A DNA stretch of 64,000 bases from Flavobacterium anhuiense (lineage in GTDB: Bacteria; Bacteroidota; Bacteroidia; Flavobacteriales; Flavobacteriaceae): positions 124,001-188,000 of the forward strand of contig NZ_FMVC01000004.1 of the NCBI RefSeq assembly GCF_900101855.1. Direction: 5' to 3'. Positions 36,473-44,299 of the stretch are shown one piece after another. Position 1 is the first letter of the stretch. The number at the start of each line of letters is the position of its first letter. The translations under genes and the position numbers were made by a program. The notes below the pieces were generated by a model that did no database searches, was not told where the DNA came from, and worked only from the letters and a program-made list of their open reading frames with translations.

Positions 36473-37057
36473 ATGCCACAAAATAGATTTTATCCCGATG
36501 AAAAATTCAAAGAAATAGAAATAAATGCCTCATTACAATTAAGATACGCCATTTCTAACAGAGGAAGATTAATAAGTTTTACTGACAAGATTGAGAACGG
36601 ACGCATTCTAAAAGGTGGCTTAAGCGACGGATACCCAACTTTCCGTTTTAAGGTTAAAAAAGACGACAAAATCGTAAACAAATATCTTTTCTTATACAAA
36701 TTAGTCGCTCAATATTTTATCCCAAAAGATTCTGAAGATCAAACGTATGTTCTGCACTTAGACTACAACAGAGCTAATGATGATGTAAGCAATCTTCGTT
36801 GGGCAACCAAACAAGAAATGATGGCGCATAGCCGTAAAAGTCCGCGCGTTATTCAGGCAAAAAAGAACTTAATTGAACACAATCTCAAAGCAGACGGACG
36901 AAAATTAACCACAACAAAAGTGATGTTAATCAAAAAAATCCTTGCAAGACCTGAACAGAAAACACGTCTTAAAATGATTGCGAAACAATTTGGCGTAAGC
37001 GAAATGCAAATTAGAAGAATTGCCAGCGGAGAAAACTGGGGACACGTGAAAATATAA
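36473..37057 (+). CDS. HNH/NUMOD4-like protein with C-terminal helix-turn-helix
   Basis: This 194-aa protein resembles homing-endonuclease-type HNH proteins. The N-terminal part (about residues 15-60) looks like a NUMOD4-like module, followed by HLDYNRANDDVSNLRWAT, which follows the HNH pattern H-x-D-(x)n-N-D-x3-N-L-x-W. The C-terminal part (about 130-190) is basic and holds a helix-turn-helix (LKMIAKQFGVSEMQIRRIAS). It is not inside another gene or intron and has its own promoter-like element. It could be a domesticated DNA-binding protein or a free-standing nuclease; the sequence cannot decide. Confidence 0.7.
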   Translation: MPQNRFYPDEKFKEIEINASLQLRYAISNRGRLISFTDKIENGRILKGGLSDGYPTFRFKVKKDDKIVNKYLFLYKLVAQYFIPKDSEDQTYVLHLDYNRANDDVSNLRWATKQEMMAHSRKSPRVIQAKKNLIEHNLKADGRKLTTTKVMLIKKILARPEQKTRLKMIAKQFGVSEMQIRRIASGENWGHVKI

Positions 37058-37506
37058 TTATGAATTAGGAGCTATGAATTGTGAATTCATAACTCATATA
37101 TAAGCCACAGATTATATCGATTAACACAGATTTTAAAAAATCATTTTAATCCTTATAATCTCTGGCTTATTTTTTTTACAATCGATTCAACTGTCAGGCT
37201 GAGCGGAGTCGAAGCCTACAAACAATGCTCTTCGAATATGCTGAGAGCGACACTCAATAACCATGTATATTTTTCAGATTTATCGTCAAAATCGCAAAAA
37301 TCACCTCAGAATTCATAATTTACAATTCACAATTCATTCGGTTTCTGTGAAAAGACCAAAATCTCTGCCTTTAAAAACAAAATTTCAGGTGTTCATATAA
37401 AATAAATCCTTAAATTCGCAATCACAAATAACAAAAGAAGAAATCGAAAGATGAGTTTCGGAAATATAAACTTCATTTTCGATAGTTAATACTAAAAGCA
37501 AAAAAA
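37058..37506. repeat. 449-bp gene-free spacer filled with nested palindromes
   Basis: No coding frame is supported. Outer arms near 37066-37096 and 37311-37337 share words such as GAATTGTGAATTCAT and ACAATTCACAATTCAT. Inside lie a hairpin with AAGCCACAGATTAT (37102-37115) and its near-complement at 37155-37168 followed by eight T (a possible terminator). An imperfect GCTGAGCGGAGTCGAAG palindrome spans about 37191-37257. The last 150 bp are AT-rich leader of lpdA, without a clear consensus promoter. Confidence 0.6.
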
Positions 37507-38895
37507 ATGAAATACGACGTTATTGTTTTAGGAAGTGGTCCTGGAGGATATGTAACAGCGATTAGAGCTTCACAATTAGGCTTTAAAACAGCTGTAGTAG
37601 AAAAAGAAAATCTTGGAGGAGTTTGCCTTAACTGGGGATGTATCCCAACAAAAGCGCTTTTAAAATCTGCTCAAGTTTTTGATTACCTTAAGCACGCTTC
37701 TGACTACGGATTGAAAGTTTCTGAATTTGATAAAGATTTCCCTGCAGTTATTCAACGCAGCCGTGGTGTTGCGGAAGGAATGAGCAAAGGAGTTCAATTC
37801 TTAATGAAAAAAAACAAAATTGACGTTATCGAAGGTTTTGGAAAACTAAAACCAGGAAAAAAACTTGACGTTACTGATAAAGACAATAAAGTTACAGAAT
37901 ACAGCGCTGATCACATTATCATCGCAACTGGAGCTCGCTCTCGCGAGTTGCCAAACTTACCTCAAGATGGTGTAAAAGTAATTGGATACCGTCAGGCAAT
38001 GACATTGCCGACTCAACCAAAATCTATGATTATTGTTGGTTCTGGAGCAATCGGAGTTGAGTTCGCTCACTTCTACAACTCAATGGGAACTGATGTAACT
38101 ATCGTAGAATTTATGCCAAACGTAGTTCCTGTAGAAGACGAAGATATCTCAAAACAATTTGAGCGTTCTTTGAAGAAATCAGGAATTAAAGTAATGACTA
38201 ACTCTTCTGTTGAGCGTATCGATACAACAGGAGCTGGAGTTAAAGCTTTCGTTAAAACTGCAAAAGGAGAAGAAGTTTTAGAAGCTGATATCGTACTTTC
38301 TGCTGTTGGAATTAAAACAAACATTGAAAACATCGGATTAGAAGAAGTTGGAATCGCTGTTGACAGAGATAAAATCTTAGTAAACGCTTACAATGAAACT
38401 AACATTCCAGGATATTATGCGATTGGAGACGTTACTCCAGGCCAGGCTTTAGCTCACGTAGCTTCTGCTGAAGGAATCAACTGCGTGGAGAAAATCAAAG
38501 GTCTTCATGTAGAACCAATCGATTACGGAAACGTTCCTGGTTGTACTTATGCAACTCCAGAAATTGCTTCTGTAGGTTTAACAGAAAAACAAGCAAAAGA
38601 AAAAGGTTACGAATTAAAAATTGGTAAATTCCCATTCTCAGCTTCTGGAAAAGCAAAAGCTGCAGGAAATGCTGACGGATTCGTAAAAGTAATTTTCGAT
38701 GCTAAATACGGAGAATGGTTAGGATGCCACATGATTGGTGCTGGTGTTACAGATATGATTGCTGAAGCAGTTGTAGCTCGTAAACTAGAAACTACAGGTC
38801 ACGAAATCCTTAAATCTATCCACCCTCACCCAACAATGAGCGAGGCTGTTATGGAAGCTGTGGCTGATGCTTACGGCGAAGTAATTCACTTGTAA
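37507..38895 (+). CDS. lpdA: Dihydrolipoyl dehydrogenase
   Basis: This FAD enzyme reoxidises dihydrolipoamide in 2-oxoacid dehydrogenase complexes. It shows the N-terminal FAD site GSGPGGY, the redox disulfide in GGVCLNWGC (Cys40, Cys45), the NAD site GSGAIGVEFA and the C-terminal His-Glu dyad in HPHPTMSEAVMEA. The 462-aa length is standard. The gene stands alone, with a strong terminator after it. Its codon use looks more optimised than that of its neighbours, in keeping with high expression (by eye only). Confidence 0.96.
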   Translation: MKYDVIVLGSGPGGYVTAIRASQLGFKTAVVEKENLGGVCLNWGCIPTKALLKSAQVFDYLKHASDYGLKVSEFDKDFPAVIQRSRGVAEGMSKGVQFLMKKNKIDVIEGFGKLKPGKKLDVTDKDNKVTEYSADHIIIATGARSRELPNLPQDGVKVIGYRQAMTLPTQPKSMIIVGSGAIGVEFAHFYNSMGTDVTIVEFMPNVVPVEDEDISKQFERSLKKSGIKVMTNSSVERIDTTGAGVKAFVKTAKGEEVLEADIVLSAVGIKTNIENIGLEEVGIAVDRDKILVNAYNETNIPGYYAIGDVTPGQALAHVASAEGINCVEKIKGLHVEPIDYGNVPGCTYATPEIASVGLTEKQAKEKGYELKIGKFPFSASGKAKAAGNADGFVKVIFDAKYGEWLGCHMIGAGVTDMIAEAVVARKLETTGHEILKSIHPHPTMSEAVMEAVADAYGEVIHL

Positions 38896-38934
38896 AATAT
38901 ACCGTTTTACGGTTATATATAATTCTCAATTTAT

Positions 38935-38970
38935 AAAATCCGATTTACTAAAAGTAAATCGGATTTTTTT
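38935..38970 (+). terminator. Rho-independent terminator after lpdA
   Basis: The perfect stem AAAATCCGATTTACT / AGTAAATCGGATTTT is followed by T residues. It is one of four related terminators in this region. Confidence 0.88.
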
Positions 38971-39116
38971 ATTCCTAGTAATTACATCTCTCCTATTTTC
39001 ATTATTTCAACGTTAGGAAAAATAAACCAAACAAAAATTTGTTTAAAACTTTACGTAAGAAAATTTTGTCACACTATCTAAATCATTATTTTTATTCTTT
39101 TTAAATAAGACAAGTG

Positions 39117-40070
39117 ATGAAATTACCTTTTATAGAAATTATCGAAGCCACGACAAGCGATCCTAACTTATTAATGTGGAAGTTTCCCGATGAAGATAAA
39201 GAAATAAAAAATGGCGCAAAGCTAACCGTTCGCGAAAGCCAGCATGCAATGCTTTTAAATGAAGGACAACTTGCTGATGTTTTTTCTCCGGGACTTCATA
39301 CTTTATCTACAGAAAACATTCCAATTCTAAGTAAATTAAAAGGCTGGAAATACGGATTCGAAAGTCCTTTTAAAGCCGATATCTATTTTTTCAATACACA
39401 TCAATTCATTAATAATAAATGGGGAACTCCTGCTCCTATCCTATTAAATGATCCTCAATTTGGTCAAATTAGAGTTCGAGCTTTCGGAAGTTTCGATCTT
39501 AAAATTTCTGATGCTGCTAAATTCTTTCGCCAATATGCAGGAACTTATGAGCAACTTACCATTTTTGAACTTCAAAACCAATTGAGAGATTTTGTTGCTC
39601 CAAAATTCGGAGAAGTTTTAGCCAATGAAAATATAACGGTTACAGATGTGGCGGGAAACATTACACAATTAGGCAAAAAAATAGAACCTTATCTTAAACC
39701 TTATTTTGAGCAGTTAGGAATCGAACTCACTCTGTTTGTCATTACAAGCATAACCTTACCAGAAGAAGTAACAGCACATTACGATAAAATCACCAATATG
39801 AATATGGTAACCGATATAGATAAATTTACCAAATTCAATACCGCTACAGCTATTGGCGATAAAGGAACTGCTTTGCACGATGCAACTCAAAATGCTTTGA
39901 GCATGGGAATTCTTTTAAATCAGCTACAGCAGAATAAAGAAACTCCAAAACAGGAAACGGGAGACGATTTAACCTCCAAACTTCAAAAATTAAAATCACT
40001 GTTTGATGCTGGTTTAATTGATGAAGATGAATTTAAAACTAAAAAATCAGAATTATTAAGCCAATTGTAA
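39117..40070 (+). CDS. SPFH-domain protein (virion-core-like, YdjI type) with C-terminal SHOCT
   Basis: This 317-aa protein resembles the SPFH_2 / 'virion core protein' family: an N-terminal beta-rich segment (about residues 10-110, with RESQHAMLLNEGQLADVFSPG) and an SPFH-like alpha/beta part to about 235. A short SHOCT motif closes the chain (about 288-316, LFDAGLIDEDEFKTKKSELL). SPFH proteins scaffold membranes; B. subtilis YdjI recruits the PspA-like YdjF in membrane stress. The ATG at 39117 is preferred to the GTG just before it. Its stop overlaps the next start, so it heads a tight operon. No membrane helix is seen. Confidence 0.82.
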   Translation: MKLPFIEIIEATTSDPNLLMWKFPDEDKEIKNGAKLTVRESQHAMLLNEGQLADVFSPGLHTLSTENIPILSKLKGWKYGFESPFKADIYFFNTHQFINNKWGTPAPILLNDPQFGQIRVRAFGSFDLKISDAAKFFRQYAGTYEQLTIFELQNQLRDFVAPKFGEVLANENITVTDVAGNITQLGKKIEPYLKPYFEQLGIELTLFVITSITLPEEVTAHYDKITNMNMVTDIDKFTKFNTATAIGDKGTALHDATQNALSMGILLNQLQQNKETPKQETGDDLTSKLQKLKSLFDAGLIDEDEFKTKKSELLSQL

Positions 40071-40312
40071 TGGAAGAGAAAAAAGTCAATTCGTTTTTGA
40101 ACAGACTTAAAGAAAATGCTCAAAAACAAACCAATTATGGAGGCGAAATGGAGATTACAGAAGCCAAAATAAATGCCAAAGACTGTCCAAATTGTGGTGC
40201 TGGAAGAGCCAAACAAGATGGACTGACGCATTGTGCCTATTGCGGATTTGAGTTTTTTAACATAAAACTTACCGATGGAGTTTATATCAAAAAAGAAGAT
40301 AATTCAATTTAA
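40070..40312 (+). CDS. 80-aa zinc-ribbon protein
   Basis: This small protein overlaps the SPFH stop codon by one base (TAATG), which points to coupled translation. The N-terminal half is charged and probably helical. The C-terminal half has a four-Cys ribbon, CPNCGAG then CAYCGFEF, likely binding one zinc. YdjI-type SPFH proteins often carry a ribbon at their own C-terminus; here it may be encoded separately (inference). No enzyme motif is present. Confidence 0.75.
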   Translation: MEEKKVNSFLNRLKENAQKQTNYGGEMEITEAKINAKDCPNCGAGRAKQDGLTHCAYCGFEFFNIKLTDGVYIKKEDNSI

Positions 40313-40324
40313 AAATCAGATAGC

Positions 40325-41269
40325 GTGTTCGGATTATTCAAAAAATCAAAAGACAGTCAAAATGGAGAATCTACTCCAGAATGGTATTCAGAACTTCAAG
40401 AAAATCAACAAAGATGGTTTGCCTTTTTAGAAAAACTAGAAGCTAAAATGGAAGAATTTGCCACAGCAGCAATTCCAGAGCTTAAAGAAATTATGCAAAG
40501 CGATGATGATATTTATAAAAGAACTTTTCACAGAGTATATTCGGGTGTAAATGGCCAGTTAAATAACATTAGAGAAAAAGCGAGAGATGTTTATGAAGAA
40601 AAAGTACACGACGTTTATTATAATTTCAATTCGCAAATTTCAGTTTTGAGCAAACATCACGATTTGCTTTCCGATTTTAGAAGCGCTTGTTCTGATCGTT
40701 ACAACGAATTTGAAAATAAATATGACTATTGGAGAAAACAGATCGACAAAACTCAAGAACGCGATCTCGAAACCGAATATCAAAAAATATTAGACGAATA
40801 CGAAGCCATTAAAAACAAATTCAACTGCACGCAATGTGGTGGAAATATCGTGATTGAGAAAATATTTTTAATCCAAACCTATATTACATGTCCGTATTGC
40901 CAGACGCAAAACACATTTGCACCAAGCACACTTGGCAGAAACCTTCAGAATATTGCAAGAAATCTCGCTGAGCAGCGAACAGCGCATATGTATGAAGCTT
41001 ATGAAGCCGAAAAAGACAAAGAACGTGATTTGTATCATCAGCGACATGAATTAAGTTTGAGCATTATTCATGAAAAAGACAAAAAAGTGCTTCACGAAGT
41101 TCAGTTAAAAATGGACGATTTGGAAGAACAAAGACAATTTGCCATTAAAAATGCTCCAAAACTTCATCAGGAATATTTAAGAGCAATGTATGACGAGTTG
41201 AATAAAATCACACCAGATTTAAAGGAGCACAACGAAAAAATGTATCAAAATCAATTGCAATACCTATAA
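40325..41269 (+). CDS. Coiled-coil protein with central zinc ribbon
   Basis: This 314-aa protein of no family known to me starts at GTG; the MFGLFKK opening supports that start. Residues 20-165 are highly charged and predicted coiled-coil. A four-Cys ribbon follows (CTQCGG then CPYCQTQN, about residues 174-200), and a second coiled-coil segment rich in Glu/Lys (about 215-310) ends the protein. It lies 12 bp after the zinc-ribbon gene in the SPFH operon. The long helices and absence of enzymatic motifs suggest a scaffold or adaptor, possibly PspA-like in role but not visibly homologous. Confidence 0.72.
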   Translation: MFGLFKKSKDSQNGESTPEWYSELQENQQRWFAFLEKLEAKMEEFATAAIPELKEIMQSDDDIYKRTFHRVYSGVNGQLNNIREKARDVYEEKVHDVYYNFNSQISVLSKHHDLLSDFRSACSDRYNEFENKYDYWRKQIDKTQERDLETEYQKILDEYEAIKNKFNCTQCGGNIVIEKIFLIQTYITCPYCQTQNTFAPSTLGRNLQNIARNLAEQRTAHMYEAYEAEKDKERDLYHQRHELSLSIIHEKDKKVLHEVQLKMDDLEEQRQFAIKNAPKLHQEYLRAMYDELNKITPDLKEHNEKMYQNQLQYL

Positions 41270-41295
41270 TTTATTAATCCTTAAAAAATTTAAAA

Positions 41296-42252
41296 ATGTT
41301 TAAAAAACTTTTTGGAGCTCTAACAGGAGACAAACAAGAAAACCAGAATTACGAGACTCAGACGTCAAATGACAATTATGAAAATAATTATGAAGACAAT
41401 TATCAAGAAGTAGAATACGATCCAGAAACTTTGCACGGAACACATTATACTGTTGAAGATTTTGATAATGAAGTAGCTGAAAGAGCTGAAGCATGGATTG
41501 CAGATGAGCGTGCAAGCGGAGAAAACCTTGACGAAAAAGATATTCAGAACATTTATTTTAACTACAGAAGAACGGTTTATACAGAATGGAATAACTGTGA
41601 CTCTGACCAAATGATTCGTTTTGAGCATGCAAATTCATTAAAATATACAGGAGTTCAAACTTCTGGATTTGTAAAAGCAGATGATAATAATCCGTTTTTA
41701 GAGCCAGTTCACGGTGTTGATTTAAGAACTTATACGGCAATGTGCCTTAAAATCAGTGCTGGAATCGATTATCTGGAAGTTTGCAAAGCCATGGGATTTG
41801 AACCAGCGGTTTGGGAAGAATTAAATACAATCTGGCCACAACGTATGGGCGAAGATACTTCGTTTACCGTTACTACTTTATTCGGACAATATTATGCTGA
41901 AAATGTAACTGTACCTCAACTGGAAAACCTAAAAGCTGAAATTTCTGAAGAAGGCGCTGCCAATTTAGAAAGAATAAAAAGCGATCGTTATTTCTACGAA
42001 GAATTGGCTGGAGCAAGACAAGCTGCATACGAATACGGAATCGATGGTGCGCAATGGATTTTGGAAAATTTCGGAATTAATCTTGCCGATTTCCAATCTG
42101 TAGCAATGCAATGGATGACTGAACAAAACCAAAACTGGAATTCAGCTGATATTACAGAATTTCATGATTATCAGCAGCAAAAACAAAAAGAATATGCCGC
42201 AAAATTTGCTGCAGAGCAGGGCGGAAATATTGCTGACGATGTGAATTTTTAA
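41296..42252 (+). CDS. Acidic protein, possibly DUF6620
   Basis: This 318-aa protein opens with MFKKLFGALTG, a very acidic Asn/Tyr/Glu-rich stretch (about residues 15-50) and then a Trp/Tyr-rich helical body. It resembles the Bacteroidota DUF6620 family by memory, not by search. No catalytic motif, signal peptide or membrane segment is seen. It lies 26 bp after the coiled-coil gene and ends the SPFH operon, since a strong terminator follows within 20 bp. Its MFxxLF-type start resembles that of its neighbour, perhaps a shared amphipathic membrane-targeting helix (inference). Confidence 0.68.
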   Translation: MFKKLFGALTGDKQENQNYETQTSNDNYENNYEDNYQEVEYDPETLHGTHYTVEDFDNEVAERAEAWIADERASGENLDEKDIQNIYFNYRRTVYTEWNNCDSDQMIRFEHANSLKYTGVQTSGFVKADDNNPFLEPVHGVDLRTYTAMCLKISAGIDYLEVCKAMGFEPAVWEELNTIWPQRMGEDTSFTVTTLFGQYYAENVTVPQLENLKAEISEEGAANLERIKSDRYFYEELAGARQAAYEYGIDGAQWILENFGINLADFQSVAMQWMTEQNQNWNSADITEFHDYQQQKQKEYAAKFAAEQGGNIADDVNF

Positions 42253-42270
42253 AATTTATTTCTTATGATA

Positions 42271-42303
42271 AAAACCGATTTGCAGAAACAAATCGGTTTT
42301 TTT
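42271..42303 (+). terminator. Rho-independent terminator after SPFH operon
   Basis: The perfect 12-bp stem AAAACCGATTTG / CAAATCGGTTTT is followed by T residues. It lies inside a possible N-terminal extension of the next gene and therefore argues for a start at 42352. Confidence 0.88.
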
Positions 42304-42351
42304 ATCGTTAAAACTATTCAATTCTATAGGAATCATTTAAAATTATATATA

Positions 42352-43101
42352 ATGGAAGAAACAAAAATATTCTACGCCGACGGAGAAAACCCAAAAATGA
42401 TTGAAGCTTACAAAAAAGCTCAGGAAACTTTTAAATATTTCTGGAGAGAGCTATCTTGGGAATACAGAAGAATAGTACCTGGATTAGACGTTGCGTGCGT
42501 GAAATTAGCTTTTACACAAGAAATAGACAACGAAACTGTCGTTGAGCACATGTGGATTAACGATGTAAACTTTGACGGTGAAACTATATACGGAGTATTA
42601 GTAAACGATCCGAACGAATTGACGAATGTAAATAACGGAGATGAAATTGCAATTCCGGTCAATCAAATCAGTGACTGGCTGTTTGCTATTAATGGCCAAA
42701 CTTATGGGGCATTTACAATTCAAGCAATGCGTTCTGAGATGAGCGACGATGAAAGAGCATCTCATGATGAAGCTTGGGGACTTGATTTTGGTGATTTTAA
42801 TGATATTATGATTGTAAATGAGCAAAAAGAAAAACCCGAAAATCTGATCGAACACCCAATGAGCAAGAACATGAAAGAAAGTCTTATTGAATTCGTTACC
42901 AATAATCCTGCAGAAGTATCAAGTCAAGACGAATTAGGATATACTTTTCTACATCGTGAAACTATTGCTGGAAATCAGACTTCTGTTGAAGTTTTATTGG
43001 AATCTGGTGCAGATAAAAATGCTAAAACCGCAACAGGCAAAACTGCTTTAGATTTTGCTAAAGAATTAAAATGGGATCATTTGCTGCCTTTATTGCGATA
43101 A
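42352..43101 (+). CDS. DUF2314 domain protein with C-terminal ankyrin repeats
   Basis: This 249-aa protein has a DUF2314-like domain (about residues 10-140, with YGVLVNDP and the ISDWLFAINGQTYGAFTI block) and two ankyrin-like repeats (about 185-249, including GYTFLHRETIAGNQTSVEVL and GADKNAKTATGKTALDFA). The ATG at 42352 is preferred to one at 42265, because the extra 29 codons would cover a terminator hairpin. It sits directly after the SPFH operon but with its own terminators on both sides. Its function is unknown; ankyrins suggest protein binding. Confidence 0.78.
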   Translation: MEETKIFYADGENPKMIEAYKKAQETFKYFWRELSWEYRRIVPGLDVACVKLAFTQEIDNETVVEHMWINDVNFDGETIYGVLVNDPNELTNVNNGDEIAIPVNQISDWLFAINGQTYGAFTIQAMRSEMSDDERASHDEAWGLDFGDFNDIMIVNEQKEKPENLIEHPMSKNMKESLIEFVTNNPAEVSSQDELGYTFLHRETIAGNQTSVEVLLESGADKNAKTATGKTALDFAKELKWDHLLPLLR

Positions 43102-43109
43102 AAAGCTTT

Positions 43110-43144
43110 AAAATCCGATTTGCGAAAAACAGATCGGATTTTAT
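43110..43144 (+). terminator. Rho-independent terminator after DUF2314-ankyrin gene
   Basis: The near-perfect stem AAAATCCGATTTG / CAGATCGGATTTT closely resembles the terminators at 42271 and 43769. Confidence 0.82.
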
Positions 43145-43197
43145 TTATAAGACACAATATTTTTTAAACTTAAAACCAAAACTATTCTATTTTTCAT

Positions 43198-43227
43198 CTG
43201 TTTAAAATAAAGAATGTGCTACTTTTG
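43198..43227 (+). promoter_or_regulatory. Predicted promoter of the TPM-domain gene
   Basis: TACTTTTG (43220-43227) matches TAnnTTTG, with CTG 19 bp upstream (43198-43200) in the -33 position. The start codon is 26 bp downstream. Confidence 0.5.
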
Positions 43228-43253
43228 CTGCACCAAATCTAATCTGCCACAGA

Positions 43254-43760
43254 ATGAAAAAATTATTCTATACGCTCGTACTGTTATCTTCAGTTCTTTT
43301 ATCTGCCCAAACAAAAAACGACACTGATTTTGCTTCTCAGTTAAAAAACTCTTTTTCAGGATCTACAGACTGTGTCAACGACTTCGAAAAAATACTGGCA
43401 CCAGCCGAACTTCAGTCTTTGAATTCTACGCTAAACGGTTTCGAAAAAAAATATCTTTATAAAATTGTTGTTATTACAACTCCATCTTACGCGCCATTTC
43501 AATCCTTGGAAGAATATACTTTGGAACTGGATAAATTTCTATCAAAAGACCCGCGATTAGACCCTACTCTTTTAATAATCTTAAGTAAAAAATTAAGACA
43601 AATTCAGGTTATAAGTGTCGATTTTATAAAATACAAATTAAGTACAGAAGACACACAAAACATAATAAGCACTTATTCTGTTCCCGAACTTAAAAAAGGA
43701 AATTATTATAAAGCTTTGGAACTGGCTTCGAATGAATTCATGAAAAAGCTTCAGCCATAA
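43254..43760 (+). CDS. Secreted TPM-domain (YgcG-like) protein
   Basis: This 168-aa protein has a signal peptide (about residues 1-19) and a single TPM domain (about 35-165). Features include LNGFEKKYLYKIVVITTPSY and the LIILSKKLRQIQV strand. TPM proteins occur in membrane quality-control and photosystem-repair contexts, and some have phosphatase activity; the role here is unknown. It lacks the C-terminal membrane helix of many YgcG proteins, so it should be periplasmic. It is monocistronic, bracketed by a promoter and a terminator. Confidence 0.78.
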   Translation: MKKLFYTLVLLSSVLLSAQTKNDTDFASQLKNSFSGSTDCVNDFEKILAPAELQSLNSTLNGFEKKYLYKIVVITTPSYAPFQSLEEYTLELDKFLSKDPRLDPTLLIILSKKLRQIQVISVDFIKYKLSTEDTQNIISTYSVPELKKGNYYKALELASNEFMKKLQP

Positions 43761-43768
43761 AACACATC

Positions 43769-43803
43769 AAAATCCGATTTGCATAAACAAGTCGGATTTT
43801 TTT
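43769..43803 (+). terminator. Rho-independent terminator after TPM gene
   Basis: The stem AAAATCCGATTTG / CAAGTCGGATTTT is followed by a T-run. Same sequence family as the terminators at 38935, 42271 and 43110. Confidence 0.85.
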
Positions 43804-43848
43804 ATTTACCTTGCCTACACTTAACGAACACTAAATGTAAATTCGAAA

Positions 43849-44283
43849 ATGGTAGTTGTAGAAGAAGCAAAAAATGTCAATTTACCGCTTTTAAGAACCA
43901 TTTTCTTAAAAGAACGACAACGAACATTTACAGAGCAAAACACATCAGAATTTAAACTTGAAGATTTTGACAAACAAACTCAGGGAGAATATATTCTGAG
44001 TGCACTTATAGATGATATTCCCGTCGGGTTTATTTCGATCTGGATACCTAACAATTTTATCCACCATCTTTACGTTGATAATGCATACCAAGGAAAAAAC
44101 ATTGGCACCCAATTATTAAAAGCCGCAATACAGAAAACAGCATTTCCAATTACGCTTAAATGCCTTGTAAGCAATACCAAAGCAATTGATTTTTACCTCA
44201 GAAAAGGATTTGTAGAAAAATCGAGAGGACAATCGGGCAATGGAACTTATATTTTATTTAAACTAACAAAAGAGATACAATAA
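43849..44283 (+). CDS. GNAT-family N-acetyltransferase
   Basis: This 144-aa acetyltransferase has the acetyl-CoA-binding motif A as HHLYVDNAYQGKNIGTQLLK (about residues 64-83). A motif-B-like stretch around NTKAIDFYLRKGFVEKSRG follows. GNAT enzymes move an acetyl group from acetyl-CoA to an amine on a small molecule or protein; the substrate here cannot be told. It opens a run of same-strand small genes with 13-17 bp gaps (44300, 44709), which may share a transcript. Confidence 0.88.
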   Translation: MVVVEEAKNVNLPLLRTIFLKERQRTFTEQNTSEFKLEDFDKQTQGEYILSALIDDIPVGFISIWIPNNFIHHLYVDNAYQGKNIGTQLLKAAIQKTAFPITLKCLVSNTKAIDFYLRKGFVEKSRGQSGNGTYILFKLTKEIQ

Positions 44284-44299
44284 CTTAAAGGCTGAAGAT

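Noticed and set aside
36473..37057. Active group I intron or intein homing endonuclease
   Set aside because: No host intron or intein surrounds the gene; the neighbouring response-regulator and lpdA genes are both complete.
41300..41740. Several minus-strand frames of 60-87 aa
   Set aside because: They overlap each other and the DUF6620-like gene, with Ile/Phe-rich compositions typical of antisense AT-rich DNA.
42265..42351. 29-codon N-terminal extension of the DUF2314-ankyrin protein
   Set aside because: It spans a perfect terminator hairpin, and the DUF2314-like domain begins after the ATG at 42352.
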